From Rhodovulum sulfidophilum DSM 1374 (GTDB lineage: Bacteria; Pseudomonadota; Alphaproteobacteria; Rhodobacterales; Rhodobacteraceae): a stretch of DNA of 64,000 nucleotides. The notes below the pieces were generated by a model, which saw only the letters and a program-made list of their open reading frames with translations, searched no databases and was not told the origin of the DNA. Location: positions 3,906,001 through 3,970,000 of the forward strand of contig NZ_CP015418.1 of assembly GCF_001633165.1 (NCBI RefSeq). The letters are read 5' to 3'. This document shows, piece by piece, positions 1 to 7,812 of this stretch. Made by a program: the position numbers and the translations under genes. Each line of letters starts with the position of its first letter. The first letter of the stretch is position 1.

Positions 1-170
1 AACCGCCCCGAGGGGCGCTCCCCGGCGGCATGGGCGCAGATCAGCGCGAGGTCAGAGGGCGACAGATCGATCGCGTGATGGGGCAGGCAGACGCGCTCCA
101 GCGGTCCCAGCCAGCGCGAGGTCGCGAACCGCGCCAGGTGGTCGCCCGGCAGGTCGCGCAGAACACTCAT
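1..170 (-). CDS. Hypothetical protein, last visible gene of the VgrG cargo operon (partial)
   Basis: Start codon ATG at 168-170; the reading frame stays open to the window edge, so only the first ~56 residues are visible (starts MSVLRDLPGDHLARF). The ATG overlaps the TGA of the upstream SUKH gene in an ATGA arrangement, so it is probably translationally coupled and belongs to the same operon. I do not recognise the family. Being downstream of a toxin/immunity pair it could be a further immunity or accessory protein, but that is positional inference only. Confidence 0.6.
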   Translation of the reverse strand, partial: MSVLRDLPGDHLARFATSRWLGPLERVCLPHHAIDLSPSDLALICAHAAGERPSGR

Positions 171-715
171 GGCCGGTTCAGCCTCACCAGCTCCGCCTTT
201 GCCTCGGCCTCGGTCTTGAGCGCGGCGAAATAGGTGCCGAGAGTGTCGGCGGCGAAGGCGGGCGGGTCGGCATTGTCGCCCGTGCCGAGTGCGTCATGCG
301 CCTTGCGCCAGAGGAAGATCTTGCCGTAATCGCCGCTGCCCTGATTGAGGTTGATTGTCAGATAGACCTTGCCGCGATCCTCGTAGCATTCGGCGAAGAC
401 ATAATGCCCCGGCGGCAGGATGATTGACCCTTTCTCGGCATAGAGGCTTTCGTCGAGAATGCGATTGATCGAGTAGATATGCGCCGGATCAAGAAGGCCC
501 CAGTACATGATCGCTTGGTACCCCCCCCCCAACCGGGCCACGGAATACTCCAGCTTGGTCTCGTCGCGCCAGTCGCCCTGGGCGAATTCGGCAACGTAAT
601 CCGTGACGAACTGGTCGGGGAAATCGACCTTGCCCAGATGCGGCGATTGGAAATCGAAGCCCTTTGCGATGCGCGCGAAATCTTCGCCCCTCACGTCTTC
701 ATAGGGATTGCTCAT
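167..715 (-). CDS. SUKH (SMI1/KNR4-like) family immunity protein
   Basis: 182 residues. The core pattern (hydrophobic strand around MYWGLLDPAHIY, then LPPGHYVFAECYEDRGKVYL, then GDYGKIFLWRKAHD near residues 130-140) matches the SUKH fold, in which a G-x-x-G-x-(I/V)-x-x-W/D motif follows a conserved strand. SUKH proteins are common immunity proteins that bind and neutralise polymorphic nuclease toxins in the cytoplasm. It lies 23 bp after the HNH-type toxin gene, as expected for a cognate pair. The start is supported by AGGA 8 nt upstream of the ATG. A run of ten G (521-530 on the plus strand as C10) falls inside the gene and encodes three glycines, an unstable site that could switch the frame. 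Confidence 0.72.
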   Translation of the reverse strand: MSNPYEDVRGEDFARIAKGFDFQSPHLGKVDFPDQFVTDYVAEFAQGDWRDETKLEYSVARLGGGYQAIMYWGLLDPAHIYSINRILDESLYAEKGSIILPPGHYVFAECYEDRGKVYLTINLNQGSGDYGKIFLWRKAHDALGTGDNADPPAFAADTLGTYFAALKTEAEAKAELVRLNRP

Positions 716-738
716 GTCTCTTTCCTGTCTGGCATGGT

Positions 739-1676
739 TCAGAATACCGGGTCGCGGGTCATCGAATCCCCCCCCGCATGGGGCGTACCTGAATTCGCGG
801 AACCATCTGCCTTCTGGTAGGCGGTATGCACATCCGCGTCGACATAAGACATGGTGACGCCATCGGGTTCATGGTGCCAAGTGCCTGGCCCGCCGGTGCG
901 CGGCGTCGTCACGCCCGTCGCGTCTTTGTAGGCGGTTCGCGCCGCCCCAATGTCCTTGGGGCTGTTGCCGCTCATTTCGATTTCCACCTGCGGGGTCTTA
1001 TCGAAGCCCCGCGGCGGGAAGCCGGTGAAATCGGGTTTGCCATCGGTGAAGGGCACACCCTGAACCGGGGTCTGGTGCTTGCTCAGCGCATCATAGAGCG
1101 AGCTGCCGGGGTCCGGCTTCCAGTAGCCCGAGCCGGCCGGCACCAGATTGCCATGCGCGTCCACCCATGTGCCCCCCTTTGCGGGCATCCGGTTGACCTT
1201 GCGCAGGTCCGCGTCGCGCGCCTTCCTGCAGGCCTCGGTCTTGCAGCCCCTGAACCTGTCGATGATCGCGTCGCGCCTGGCCTTGATCTGGCGCCAATAG
1301 GCCTCGGCCGCCGCCCTGGTGCGGGCGAAGGCGCGGGTGCGTGCAAGTGCCGCTTTCGCGGTCGAGAGCGCCTCGGCCGCGTGCGCGGCCGCCCGCGCGA
1401 GCTTGGTGCCCTTGGCCGCGCCCTTGATCGCATCCCCGAGCACCGGGATGAACCCGATCCCGTCAACGATCGCCCAGCCGTAATTGCCCTGGGCGATGTT
1501 CTTGCTCATCGAATAGGCATCGGCAATCTGCCCGCCCACGGGGCTGGTGGAGGCCGCAAGCAGGACGCCCTCTTCGGCGATCGCCAGCACCTCGGCGTCA
1601 AGCGCATCGACCCGCGATTGCGCCGAACGCACCTCGGGCGTGTCGGGGACCGAGGTCTGGTCGCGAATGCTACCCA
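739..1676 (-). CDS. VgrG-associated nuclease toxin, HNH/EndoVII (WHH-like) C-terminal domain
   Basis: About 312 residues from the ATG at 1674-1676, which overlaps the end of the preceding gene by 7 bp; a longer form from 1716 is possible but less likely. The N-terminal half has a short hydrophobic segment (WAIVDGIGFIPVLGDAIKG) typical of pre-toxin regions, followed by an Ala/Arg-rich helical stretch. The C-terminal ~110 residues contain GTWHHEPDGVTMSYVDADVH and then a PHAGGDS motif, resembling the WHH clade of HNH/EndoVII nuclease toxins, where paired histidines hold the metal. Predicted role: DNA-damaging effector delivered by the VgrG spike, neutralised by the adjacent SUKH protein. A run of eight G lies near the 3' end (C8 at 768-775 on the plus strand). 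Family placement rests on motif recognition. Confidence 0.68.
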
Positions 1677-2125
1677 TCCTCGTCCCCGTCCCGGCGCTCC
1701 AGCACCCGGTAGCCATCCACCCCCGTGATCACGTTGTTCTCGATCAGGTTGGGCATCCAGTAATCCATGTTCGCCTCGGTGATCGCGCGGGCGGCGAGCT
1801 TGTCGGGCACCTCGAAAAGCGCATCGATCTTCGCGGCTTCGCTCAGGTCGCGGCGTGCCAACACCTCGGCGAAGCCGGGGAAGCGCCAGAAATTGGGCCC
1901 GACCGCCCACATCAGATAGAGGAACTGTGCCACCAGATCGTCGCGGCGGATGCCGAAATGATGGGCATAGCGCCGCCCGTTCGCCGAGAACAGCCGACAG
2001 GTCTGCGTCCCCATGTCCTCGATCCAGCCAGACAGGTTTTCGACCATGAACTCGCCCACGAACCAGTCGAGAAACGCCGTCTCGCCCATCGGGGGGCCTT
2101 GCATCTGATCCGTGCCGATCTGCAT
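1670..2125 (-). CDS. Hypothetical protein of the VgrG cargo operon
   Basis: 151 residues from ATG at 2123-2125, with AAGG about 10 nt upstream. Starts 4 bp after the DUF4123 stop and overlaps the toxin start by 7 bp, so it sits between adaptor and toxin. No signal peptide or membrane helix; acidic C-terminus (ends ERRDGDEDG). Contains a conserved-looking aromatic patch (YLMWAVGPNFWRFPGF). Family not recognised. Its position between adaptor and effector suggests a chaperone or cargo-loading role, but this is inference. Confidence 0.6.
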   Translation of the reverse strand: MQIGTDQMQGPPMGETAFLDWFVGEFMVENLSGWIEDMGTQTCRLFSANGRRYAHHFGIRRDDLVAQFLYLMWAVGPNFWRFPGFAEVLARRDLSEAAKIDALFEVPDKLAARAITEANMDYWMPNLIENNVITGVDGYRVLERRDGDEDG

Positions 2126-2129
2126 AGCT

Positions 2130-2798
2130 TCAAACCTTTTCTGTAGTCTCTGTTGCAAGTGCCTGCGCGTCTGGAGGGCGTACCACCAGGCCCGCGCCCA
2201 GCGGCTCCAGCGCCACCCGTTCGGGCTCGGCGCGGTCCGGCACATGCGCCAGCAGATGCGCGCCCGTGCCCGGGGCTTCGGCGAGATAGCACGCCACTCC
2301 CGAGAACATCGTGCGGCGCTGCGGCTCATCCATCGCGGGCAGGTAGGCATTGAGGTGATTGGGGCGGTAATACTTGAAGAAATACCGCTTTCCATCCTCA
2401 TCCTCGACCCGCAACGGCTTCTTGAGCCGGGCCTTCAGTCGCGCGAGATCCAGATTCGAGACCACCAGCACGCCCCGGTTCCGCCCCCAGGCCTCCGACG
2501 CAAACCAGTCCCAGGCAGGCCCGTGCCGGTCGAACCGCACCAGCCAGGGCGCGACACCAGCCAACTCTTCGCCCAGGCTCCCCCCTATCAGGCAGCGCGC
2601 GGGTTCGGGGAAGGCCTCGAGCGTGACCGCGCTCAGCGGATCGCAGGCCGCGTCGATCAGGCCGAAGACATGGCCGCCCGGCAGGGCCTCGGCCCGGGCG
2701 AAAGCATAGGCGGCCAGACCCGCCAGGACCGTCTCGCGGTCGGGTGCCGCGGACGCGGCTCCATCCGGGCCGGGCATCCGGGTCGGTTCGCGGCTCAC
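2130..2798 (-). CDS. DUF4123 domain protein, VgrG effector adaptor/chaperone
   Basis: 222 residues from a GTG start (2796-2798) that overlaps the upstream TGA as GTGA; an internal ATG at 2777 is the alternative. Family signature: HVFGLIDAACDP near the N-terminus, CLIGGSLGEELAGVAPWLVR in the middle, then VLVVSNLDLARLKARLKKPL followed by EDEDGKRYFFKYYRP. In the DUF4123 (Tap/TEC adaptor) family these correspond to the strand that opens the fold, the central Cys-Leu motif and the region that reads out lineup with VgrG. Such proteins are cytoplasmic and load a cognate effector on to the VgrG tip. It lies four genes downstream of vgrG and two upstream of the toxin, the usual context. Confidence 0.78.
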   Translation of the reverse strand: MSREPTRMPGPDGAASAAPDRETVLAGLAAYAFARAEALPGGHVFGLIDAACDPLSAVTLEAFPEPARCLIGGSLGEELAGVAPWLVRFDRHGPAWDWFASEAWGRNRGVLVVSNLDLARLKARLKKPLRVEDEDGKRYFFKYYRPNHLNAYLPAMDEPQRRTMFSGVACYLAEAPGTGAHLLAHVPDRAEPERVALEPLGAGLVVRPPDAQALATETTEKV

Positions 2799-3205
2799 AG
2801 CTTTTCCTCCTGCGCGATGAAGGCGACGATTTCGGGGCGCATCAGGCGAGCGGCCAGCACGTTGCGCCAGACGGCGGTCACGCCCGCCTCGAAGGGCCAG
2901 GCGCGCCCCGGCGTGGCCACCATGCGGTCTACATAAGCGGCCAGCAGCGGATCGGCCGACCAGCGCGGGCGCGTCATCTCGATGAGCACGGCGCGTTGCA
3001 GCGTCACCGGATGTTCGGCCGCGCCGGGGGCCGCGCGCACCTGCGCCCAGACCCCGTCGATCCAGTCGACGAAGGCCCGGCGCTGGCGGTCGGACATCTG
3101 CGTCGCTTGCGGCTCGGCCAGCAGCCGCGCCTTGAGCCGGTCGCGCGCCGCCGCGAAGCGCACATCCTCGGCACGCGCCAGCATGGCCCGGTCGATCCGC
3201 ATCAT
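2795..3205 (-). CDS. Hypothetical protein of the VgrG cargo operon
   Basis: 136 residues from ATG at 3203-3205, forming an ATGA overlap with the upstream gene and a GTGA overlap with the downstream DUF4123 gene, so all three are probably translated in series. Arg/Ala-rich and predicted mostly helical, without signal peptide. Includes RRAFVDWIDGVWAQVRAA near the middle. Family not recognised; the genomic position implies a role in effector loading or spike assembly. Confidence 0.6.
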   Translation of the reverse strand: MMRIDRAMLARAEDVRFAAARDRLKARLLAEPQATQMSDRQRRAFVDWIDGVWAQVRAAPGAAEHPVTLQRAVLIEMTRPRWSADPLLAAYVDRMVATPGRAWPFEAGVTAVWRNVLAARLMRPEIVAFIAQEEKL

Positions 3206-3993
3206 CCCAGCATCTCCCGCGCCGAGGGGATGCGCTCGGCATCCTCCGCCGTCTCGGTCAGCATCAGGCCGGCGGGGCTGTCCACCGGCTCGCCCCAAAG
3301 ATCGGCCCAGAACGCGCGCACCGCGCCCGTCACCGCCTCCTGATCGTTCGGCGCAAGCGTCAGCACATGGGCGCGCAGGAAAGTCTCGAACAGTTTCGCA
3401 TCGGCAAAGCGGGACAGGTCGCGGCGCACCCTTCCGGTGTCGAACCGATCCGCGTCGATCAGGCTGTAGGCATACTGCGCGTGCAGCCACAGGTCCCAGT
3501 CGTCGAGCGGTGCCTCGGCCAGCCCCTCCAGCAGGTCGTCGATCACGCGGCCCCGCGTCACCACTTCGTCGCGATAAGCTTGCCGCAATCCGTCGACGAC
3601 CGCGCCCGGGACCCGGCCGACCGGGCCCTGCCTGTGCTGATTGTCGGAGAACCACATCCGCCACCCCCGCAGGTCGCGATTGTCCTCCCGCCACAAAATC
3701 GCGCGCAAGAAGGCCTCCCAGGCCTCGGCCTGCGCGGGATCTCTTGCCGCCAGTGTCGCGCGAAACTGCGCCAGCGTGTCGTCGGATCCGCCTTCGTTCC
3801 AAAGCCTGATCGCCGCGCGCGCCGCTTCGCGCGCAGGCGGCAGCGGCCCCGTCAGGCCGCCCGGAAAGGCCTCCCAGAAGGGCGCGAGGACAGATTGCGC
3901 AAGATAGCTGAGCAGCCCGTGGGCGGGGTCTATGATCGCCAGCCCCTCTTCGATCGGGACGCGCGATGCGCGCGGAAGCGGTGTCGTGGTCAT
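3202..3993 (-). CDS. Hypothetical cytoplasmic protein of the VgrG cargo operon
   Basis: 263 residues from ATG at 3991-3993, 13 bp after the glycine-zipper gene. No signal peptide. Notable for Trp- and Arg-rich helices (AILWREDNRDLRGWRMWF near residue 110; DDWDLWLHAQYAYSL near 180). Length and composition suggest an all-helical protein. I do not recognise the family. Overlaps the next gene by 4 bp (ATGA). Confidence 0.62.
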   Translation of the reverse strand: MTTTPLPRASRVPIEEGLAIIDPAHGLLSYLAQSVLAPFWEAFPGGLTGPLPPAREAARAAIRLWNEGGSDDTLAQFRATLAARDPAQAEAWEAFLRAILWREDNRDLRGWRMWFSDNQHRQGPVGRVPGAVVDGLRQAYRDEVVTRGRVIDDLLEGLAEAPLDDWDLWLHAQYAYSLIDADRFDTGRVRRDLSRFADAKLFETFLRAHVLTLAPNDQEAVTGAVRAFWADLWGEPVDSPAGLMLTETAEDAERIPSAREMLG

Positions 3994-4006
3994 GGTCCCG
4001 TTATCC

Positions 4007-4735
4007 TCAGTAGCAAAGCCAGTTGCCGAATGTCGTGCCGACGTTGTAGCCCATCGAGCCCCCCGCGAGTCCGCCCGCCACGGCCCCGGTCGCGGCGCCA
4101 TATCCCGCCCCGGTCGCCGCGCCGCCCACGGTGCCCAGGCCGGGAGCCACCAGCGTGCCCGCGCCCGCGCCGATCGCCCCGTCGACAACCCCGCCGGCAA
4201 CGCCGCCGCCAATCGCCCCCGCGCCGCCGCCGATCAGCGTGCCCCCGGCCTGCGAGGCCGACAGGCATATGCCGCGCCCGAAATCGCCCACCGCCTGCCC
4301 CATCGTGCGCGGCATCGAGACATTGCCCGGGACCGGCGGCCCCTTGTAATCGCCCGGCGCCACCGGCACCGAACCGGAATAAGCCATCCGCCGCATGTCA
4401 CGCATCGACCGGCGCGCGGCGGTCGGGTCCGAAACCTTGTCGCCGCAATCGTTGTCGTCATATTCCTCGACGGCGTCGCGCAATCGCTGCTGCTGTGTTC
4501 GCATCGCCTGATTGTGCCCCTCCCAGGTCCCCGACATCCGGTGCCCGGCGCAGGAGGCATGCGCGCTGATCGTGTTCTGTGGCGTCTGGCAGCCAAAGAC
4601 CTGTTCCGCCCAGCGTGTCAGCAAGCCCTTGTTTCCGCCAGATTCCGTGGAATAGGCGCGGCGCTGGAGCTCATTGAGCAGATCGTCGCAATCGTTGCAA
4701 TGATCGCAATTCTTGAAGCTCATCGCCCCGGCCAT
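4007..4735 (-). CDS. Cys-rich/glycine-zipper protein following vgrG
   Basis: 242 residues. The start at 4733-4735 has GAGGTG 7 nt upstream and lies 9 bp after the vgrG stop. Two regions are visible. Residues 1-140 are hydrophilic and Cys/His-containing (CDHCNDCDDLL near the N-terminus, plus later cysteines). Residues ~150-242 are a Gly/Ala-rich glycine zipper with repeated GxxxG spacing (GGTLIGGGAGAIGGGVAGG and similar), a pattern found in membrane-inserting or translocation modules of T6SS cargo. It may be a spike-tip or translocation component or a pore-type effector. No PAAR motif was identified with certainty. Confidence 0.62.
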   Translation of the reverse strand: MAGAMSFKNCDHCNDCDDLLNELQRRAYSTESGGNKGLLTRWAEQVFGCQTPQNTISAHASCAGHRMSGTWEGHNQAMRTQQQRLRDAVEEYDDNDCGDKVSDPTAARRSMRDMRRMAYSGSVPVAPGDYKGPPVPGNVSMPRTMGQAVGDFGRGICLSASQAGGTLIGGGAGAIGGGVAGGVVDGAIGAGAGTLVAPGLGTVGGAATGAGYGAATGAVAGGLAGGSMGYNVGTTFGNWLCY

Positions 4736-4744
4736 TGGATCACC

Positions 4745-7048
4745 TCACTTGTAGGGGCATTCTTCGACAAAGGGTTTGTCGGATTTCAGCGCCTCAACCT
4801 GATCGGGAGATCCCCCGGTAAAGTTCGTCGACGGAGATTTCACCTCAAGCTTCGCCGCCTTGATCACCATGCCGGACTGGTCGATGGTGATCGACCCGCC
4901 CGGTCCCGCGATGACGAATTTCTCCTTGGCGGTGAGCGTGTGGGTAACGGTGCGCGCGAAGATCGACTTCTTCGTTTCCAGGTCGTAATCCTCGCCGACC
5001 ACGATTTGCATCTTCTTGCCAACCGAGATCGCGTTTACCAATCCGACCAGAGTGTTCTTCGCCACCCCGATCTGTTCGGTCGCGGCAATCCCGACGGTAT
5101 CGGAACGGAACTTCTCTACCACCGTCGTCAAAATGCCCGAGCCGGGCAGGATGCTCGACAATAGCCCGCCCAACGTCGAGGCGGCCGAAGCTTGCTGCGC
5201 GCCCGCCTCGCTGCGGTGCGCGCCGGTGTCGGCAAAATCCTTGGCTCCCGCGACGTTGGCGACTTCGCCCTCGACCTGCGCCACCCTTGCGACGTCATCG
5301 GCAAAGCTCGTCACCACGCCTGGCGCGCCCGCAGATTTAGATGATTTGGAGAAGAACGAGCCGCCCGCCGCCACCAGTGCCGTCAGCAAAGACAACAGGC
5401 TGCCATTCGCCCCGCCGATGCTGACAGAGCGGTTACGGCCAACGCGCTCGACCTGATTGCCCTCGACCTGGAGCTTGGCATTTGCCCCAATGCGGGTGAC
5501 GGAATTGGACAGCACATGGGTAGAGGTGTCGTTGAGCACCTTTGTCACCATGTCCTTCTGCGCGTGGATAAAGACCTCCTCGCGGCCCGACTGGTCCTCG
5601 AAGCCGATCTCGTTATAGCCCGAACCCTGATGCGTGTTGGAGCGGAACACCGATTTCGTCTTGTTCGCAGGCAAGTCGTAGGGGCGCTCAAGGCGCCCGT
5701 TATAGACGCAGCCCGTGACCAGCGGCTTGTCCGGGTCGCCGTCGAGGAACTCGACCACCACCTCCATGCCGATCCGCGGGATCACCATCCCGCCCCAGCC
5801 GGCACCGGCCCAGCTTTGCGATACCCGGCAGCGCATCGACCAGGCCTCGTCCAGGTCCCAGTGGAACCGCACCAGAATCCGGCCATATTCGTCGCAGTCG
5901 ATCTCGCCCTCGCCGACCACCGTCGCGGTCTGCGGCCCCCGCACGTCGGCCCGCGCGGTCTTCTGTTCGGGCAGAAGCGGCGCCTCGACCGGCATCAGGA
6001 CATATTGCCCGTCATAGGCGCGGCCGTCGCCATCGTCCGACCCGCCTGACCCATAGTTGTCGGCGGTGTAGGAGTGCCGCGCGCTCAGGCACATGTACTC
6101 GCCACCGGTCCCGGGCACCGGATCGCCCGAAAGCGTCACCCGGAGACCCGCGCCGAGCGCCGCGATATCGCCCTCGGCCTCAAAGCGCCGGTCCTGGCCG
6201 CGTTCGCCTGCGGCGCGCAGCTCGGCCACCACCCGGCCGCGGCCCTGGTCGAGGTAATCGCCCGGCCAATCGAAGCTCTCGATCTGGCCCTGTTCGTAGG
6301 CGGCATCGCCCAGGTGGTCGGTCTCCATCGCCGCCACCGGGGTCTTGAAATTGTAGTCCGTCAGCCGGATGGCGCCGGTCGTGATCCGTCGCGCGGGCCG
6401 CCAGGCGCGGAAATGCGAGACCTCCTCCTGATGGTGGCCCTCGGCGGGCCGGAACGGCCGCGCGCCGATGCTGTCATGGGCCTCGACCTGGTCGGTCAGC
6501 ACCATCTCATGACCGCCATCCGCGTGGCGGAAGTGATAGGAAATCCCGTGCCGCTCCATCATCCGGCAGGCGAAGGCCAGATCGCTCTCGCGGTATTGCA
6601 CGGTGTATTCGAGCTCGGGGTAATCGTTCGCGAGTTCCACCGTCAGCGCGCCCGCATCCGCATAGGCCGAGAGCAGCTCGGTCAGGATCTCGATCACGGT
6701 CTTGTTGTGGAAGATCCGCTGGTTACGGCGAAGGCTGGCAAGAAAGGCCCAGGGCCGGAGCCGCAGCCGGTAGCGATGGCCGTTGTCGCCCGAGCCCAGC
6801 CAGCGCGCCTCGGTGACGATGCCGTCGAAAGGGCGTTCGCCGTCCTTCGTGGTGAGGGTGACGGTGGCATGCGTCCCGATCAGCCGGTCGAAATCGAGAT
6901 CGGCCGTGGCAGCGAGGCAGTCCGCGGAATAGTCGAACAGCGCGTTCAGGTGATCCGTGCCTTCGAACCGGCGGAGCACCAGGACATCCTGCCCCAGAAC
7001 CGTTGAAATCCGGCCCATGCGGGCGTCCTGACGGAAGAAGCCACTCAT
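4745..7048 (-). CDS. vgrG: Type VI secretion system tip protein VgrG (TssI)
   Basis: 767 residues. N-terminal gp27-like half (about 1-370) with features typical of VgrG: LFDYSADCLAA, the VTLTTKDGERPFDGIVTEA segment, and YTVQYRESDLAFACRMMERHGISYHF. A gp5-like OB domain follows (TATVVGEGEIDCDEYGRILVRFHWD style motif, then SWAGAGWGGMVIPRIGMEVV and FLDGDPDKPLVTGCVYNG), and then the helix-free beta-spike (KSVFRSNTHQGSGYNEI, EVFIHAQKDM). Residues ~545-660 interrupt the spike repeats with a low-complexity Ala/Ser/Gly segment, and the C-terminus returns to spike-like repeats (ITIDQSGMVIKAAKLEVKS). Forms the trimeric puncturing tip and carries cargo encoded downstream. AGAGGG lies 7 nt before the ATG. 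No tss core genes are in the window, so this is an orphan cluster here. Confidence 0.93.
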   Translation of the reverse strand: MSGFFRQDARMGRISTVLGQDVLVLRRFEGTDHLNALFDYSADCLAATADLDFDRLIGTHATVTLTTKDGERPFDGIVTEARWLGSGDNGHRYRLRLRPWAFLASLRRNQRIFHNKTVIEILTELLSAYADAGALTVELANDYPELEYTVQYRESDLAFACRMMERHGISYHFRHADGGHEMVLTDQVEAHDSIGARPFRPAEGHHQEEVSHFRAWRPARRITTGAIRLTDYNFKTPVAAMETDHLGDAAYEQGQIESFDWPGDYLDQGRGRVVAELRAAGERGQDRRFEAEGDIAALGAGLRVTLSGDPVPGTGGEYMCLSARHSYTADNYGSGGSDDGDGRAYDGQYVLMPVEAPLLPEQKTARADVRGPQTATVVGEGEIDCDEYGRILVRFHWDLDEAWSMRCRVSQSWAGAGWGGMVIPRIGMEVVVEFLDGDPDKPLVTGCVYNGRLERPYDLPANKTKSVFRSNTHQGSGYNEIGFEDQSGREEVFIHAQKDMVTKVLNDTSTHVLSNSVTRIGANAKLQVEGNQVERVGRNRSVSIGGANGSLLSLLTALVAAGGSFFSKSSKSAGAPGVVTSFADDVARVAQVEGEVANVAGAKDFADTGAHRSEAGAQQASAASTLGGLLSSILPGSGILTTVVEKFRSDTVGIAATEQIGVAKNTLVGLVNAISVGKKMQIVVGEDYDLETKKSIFARTVTHTLTAKEKFVIAGPGGSITIDQSGMVIKAAKLEVKSPSTNFTGGSPDQVEALKSDKPFVEECPYK

Positions 7049-7300
7049 GAAATACCCTCTTTCAATACCGCTAAAGTAGTGGGGCGAGCCATGTCATGGC
7101 AACCTTAGGCTGCCGATTGCTTTTGGCAGAGCGCGATCATTGGCGGTATTGTGCCGATCCGCGGAGTTACGCGGCGGGCAGGACAGGACCGAGCCCTGCC
7201 AAGATCAGGTGTCGAGACCGTCCGGCGGGGCCACAAGGGCGCAATTCCCGGTGGTCCCGTCCGCGCCGAAACTGCTCTCGCGGCGGCGGTCACAAATAGC

Positions 7301-7571
7301 CTGTGTGGATGACTCCTGCTTAGAAAGGCTTTTCTGAGCCTGATTTTGCACTGGTCAGAAGCAGACGTGTGTCCGGCCCGTTTGCGCGGCGCACGCGGCC
7401 GCTGGCCCCGATGGTTTCCGCAAGCCAAGTTCCATACGGGTTAACGGCCAACGATGTGTCCCTAACATTCGACGGGGTGTCCTGGCGGGCGGGCTGACTG
7501 TGCTCCATCATCTCAATGGTCTTGCTGTCTCGTTCTGTTCCTTCGTCTCAGGCGATGTGTGGGCGGTAGGG
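7301..7571 (-). mobile_element. Degenerate right end of an IS1111-type (IS110 family) element
   Basis: This block aligns by eye with the right-end non-coding region of IS copy A (30222-30470): the shared order is GTGTGGATG..CTCC.GC at 7303-7319, CAGAAGCAG.C.TGTGTCCGG, TTTGCGCGG, GCTGGCCC.GATGG, GTCTTGCT.TCTCG and GTCTCAGGC near 7544-7553, with many substitutions. On the minus strand the last seven codons of a transposase survive (PYRPHIA then TGA at 7548-7550), matching YRPHTA in copy A. The gene is cut at about 7571, exactly where IS3 sequence starts. It is a fossil of a related, non-identical element. Confidence 0.62.
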
Positions 7572-7749
7572 TCCGGTCGCGCCGCGAAGCCAAGGCGGCG
7601 CTGTTCGAGTACATGGCTATCTTCTACAACCGGAAGCGCCGCCACTCGAGCATCGGAGACCGCACGCCAGAGCAGGCAAGGATCGACATGGCAGCCGCAA
7701 TGGCCGCATAATGAATATCGCACCAGTCCGGGATCCGGGGGCAAGGTCA
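7572..7749 (+). pseudogene. 3' remnant of an IS3-family transposase (OrfB) with right terminal repeat
   Basis: An open frame from about 7572 to a TAA at 7709-7711 encodes the classical IS3 integrase tail: ALFEYMAIFYNRKRRHSSIG, followed by DRTPEQARIDMAAAMAA. The following 38 bp end in GGGGGCAAGGTCA (to 7749), a typical IS3 right inverted repeat. The rest of the transposase, including the DDE residues, is missing. The join with the IS1111-type remnant at ~7571 suggests IS3 inserted into the older element and both later decayed. Confidence 0.75.
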
Positions 7750-7812
7750 ACCTCATGAGAAACCACACCTGGGGCCGGGACACCGCCCCTTTCGCCCCGC
7801 GCCGGGAGATAT

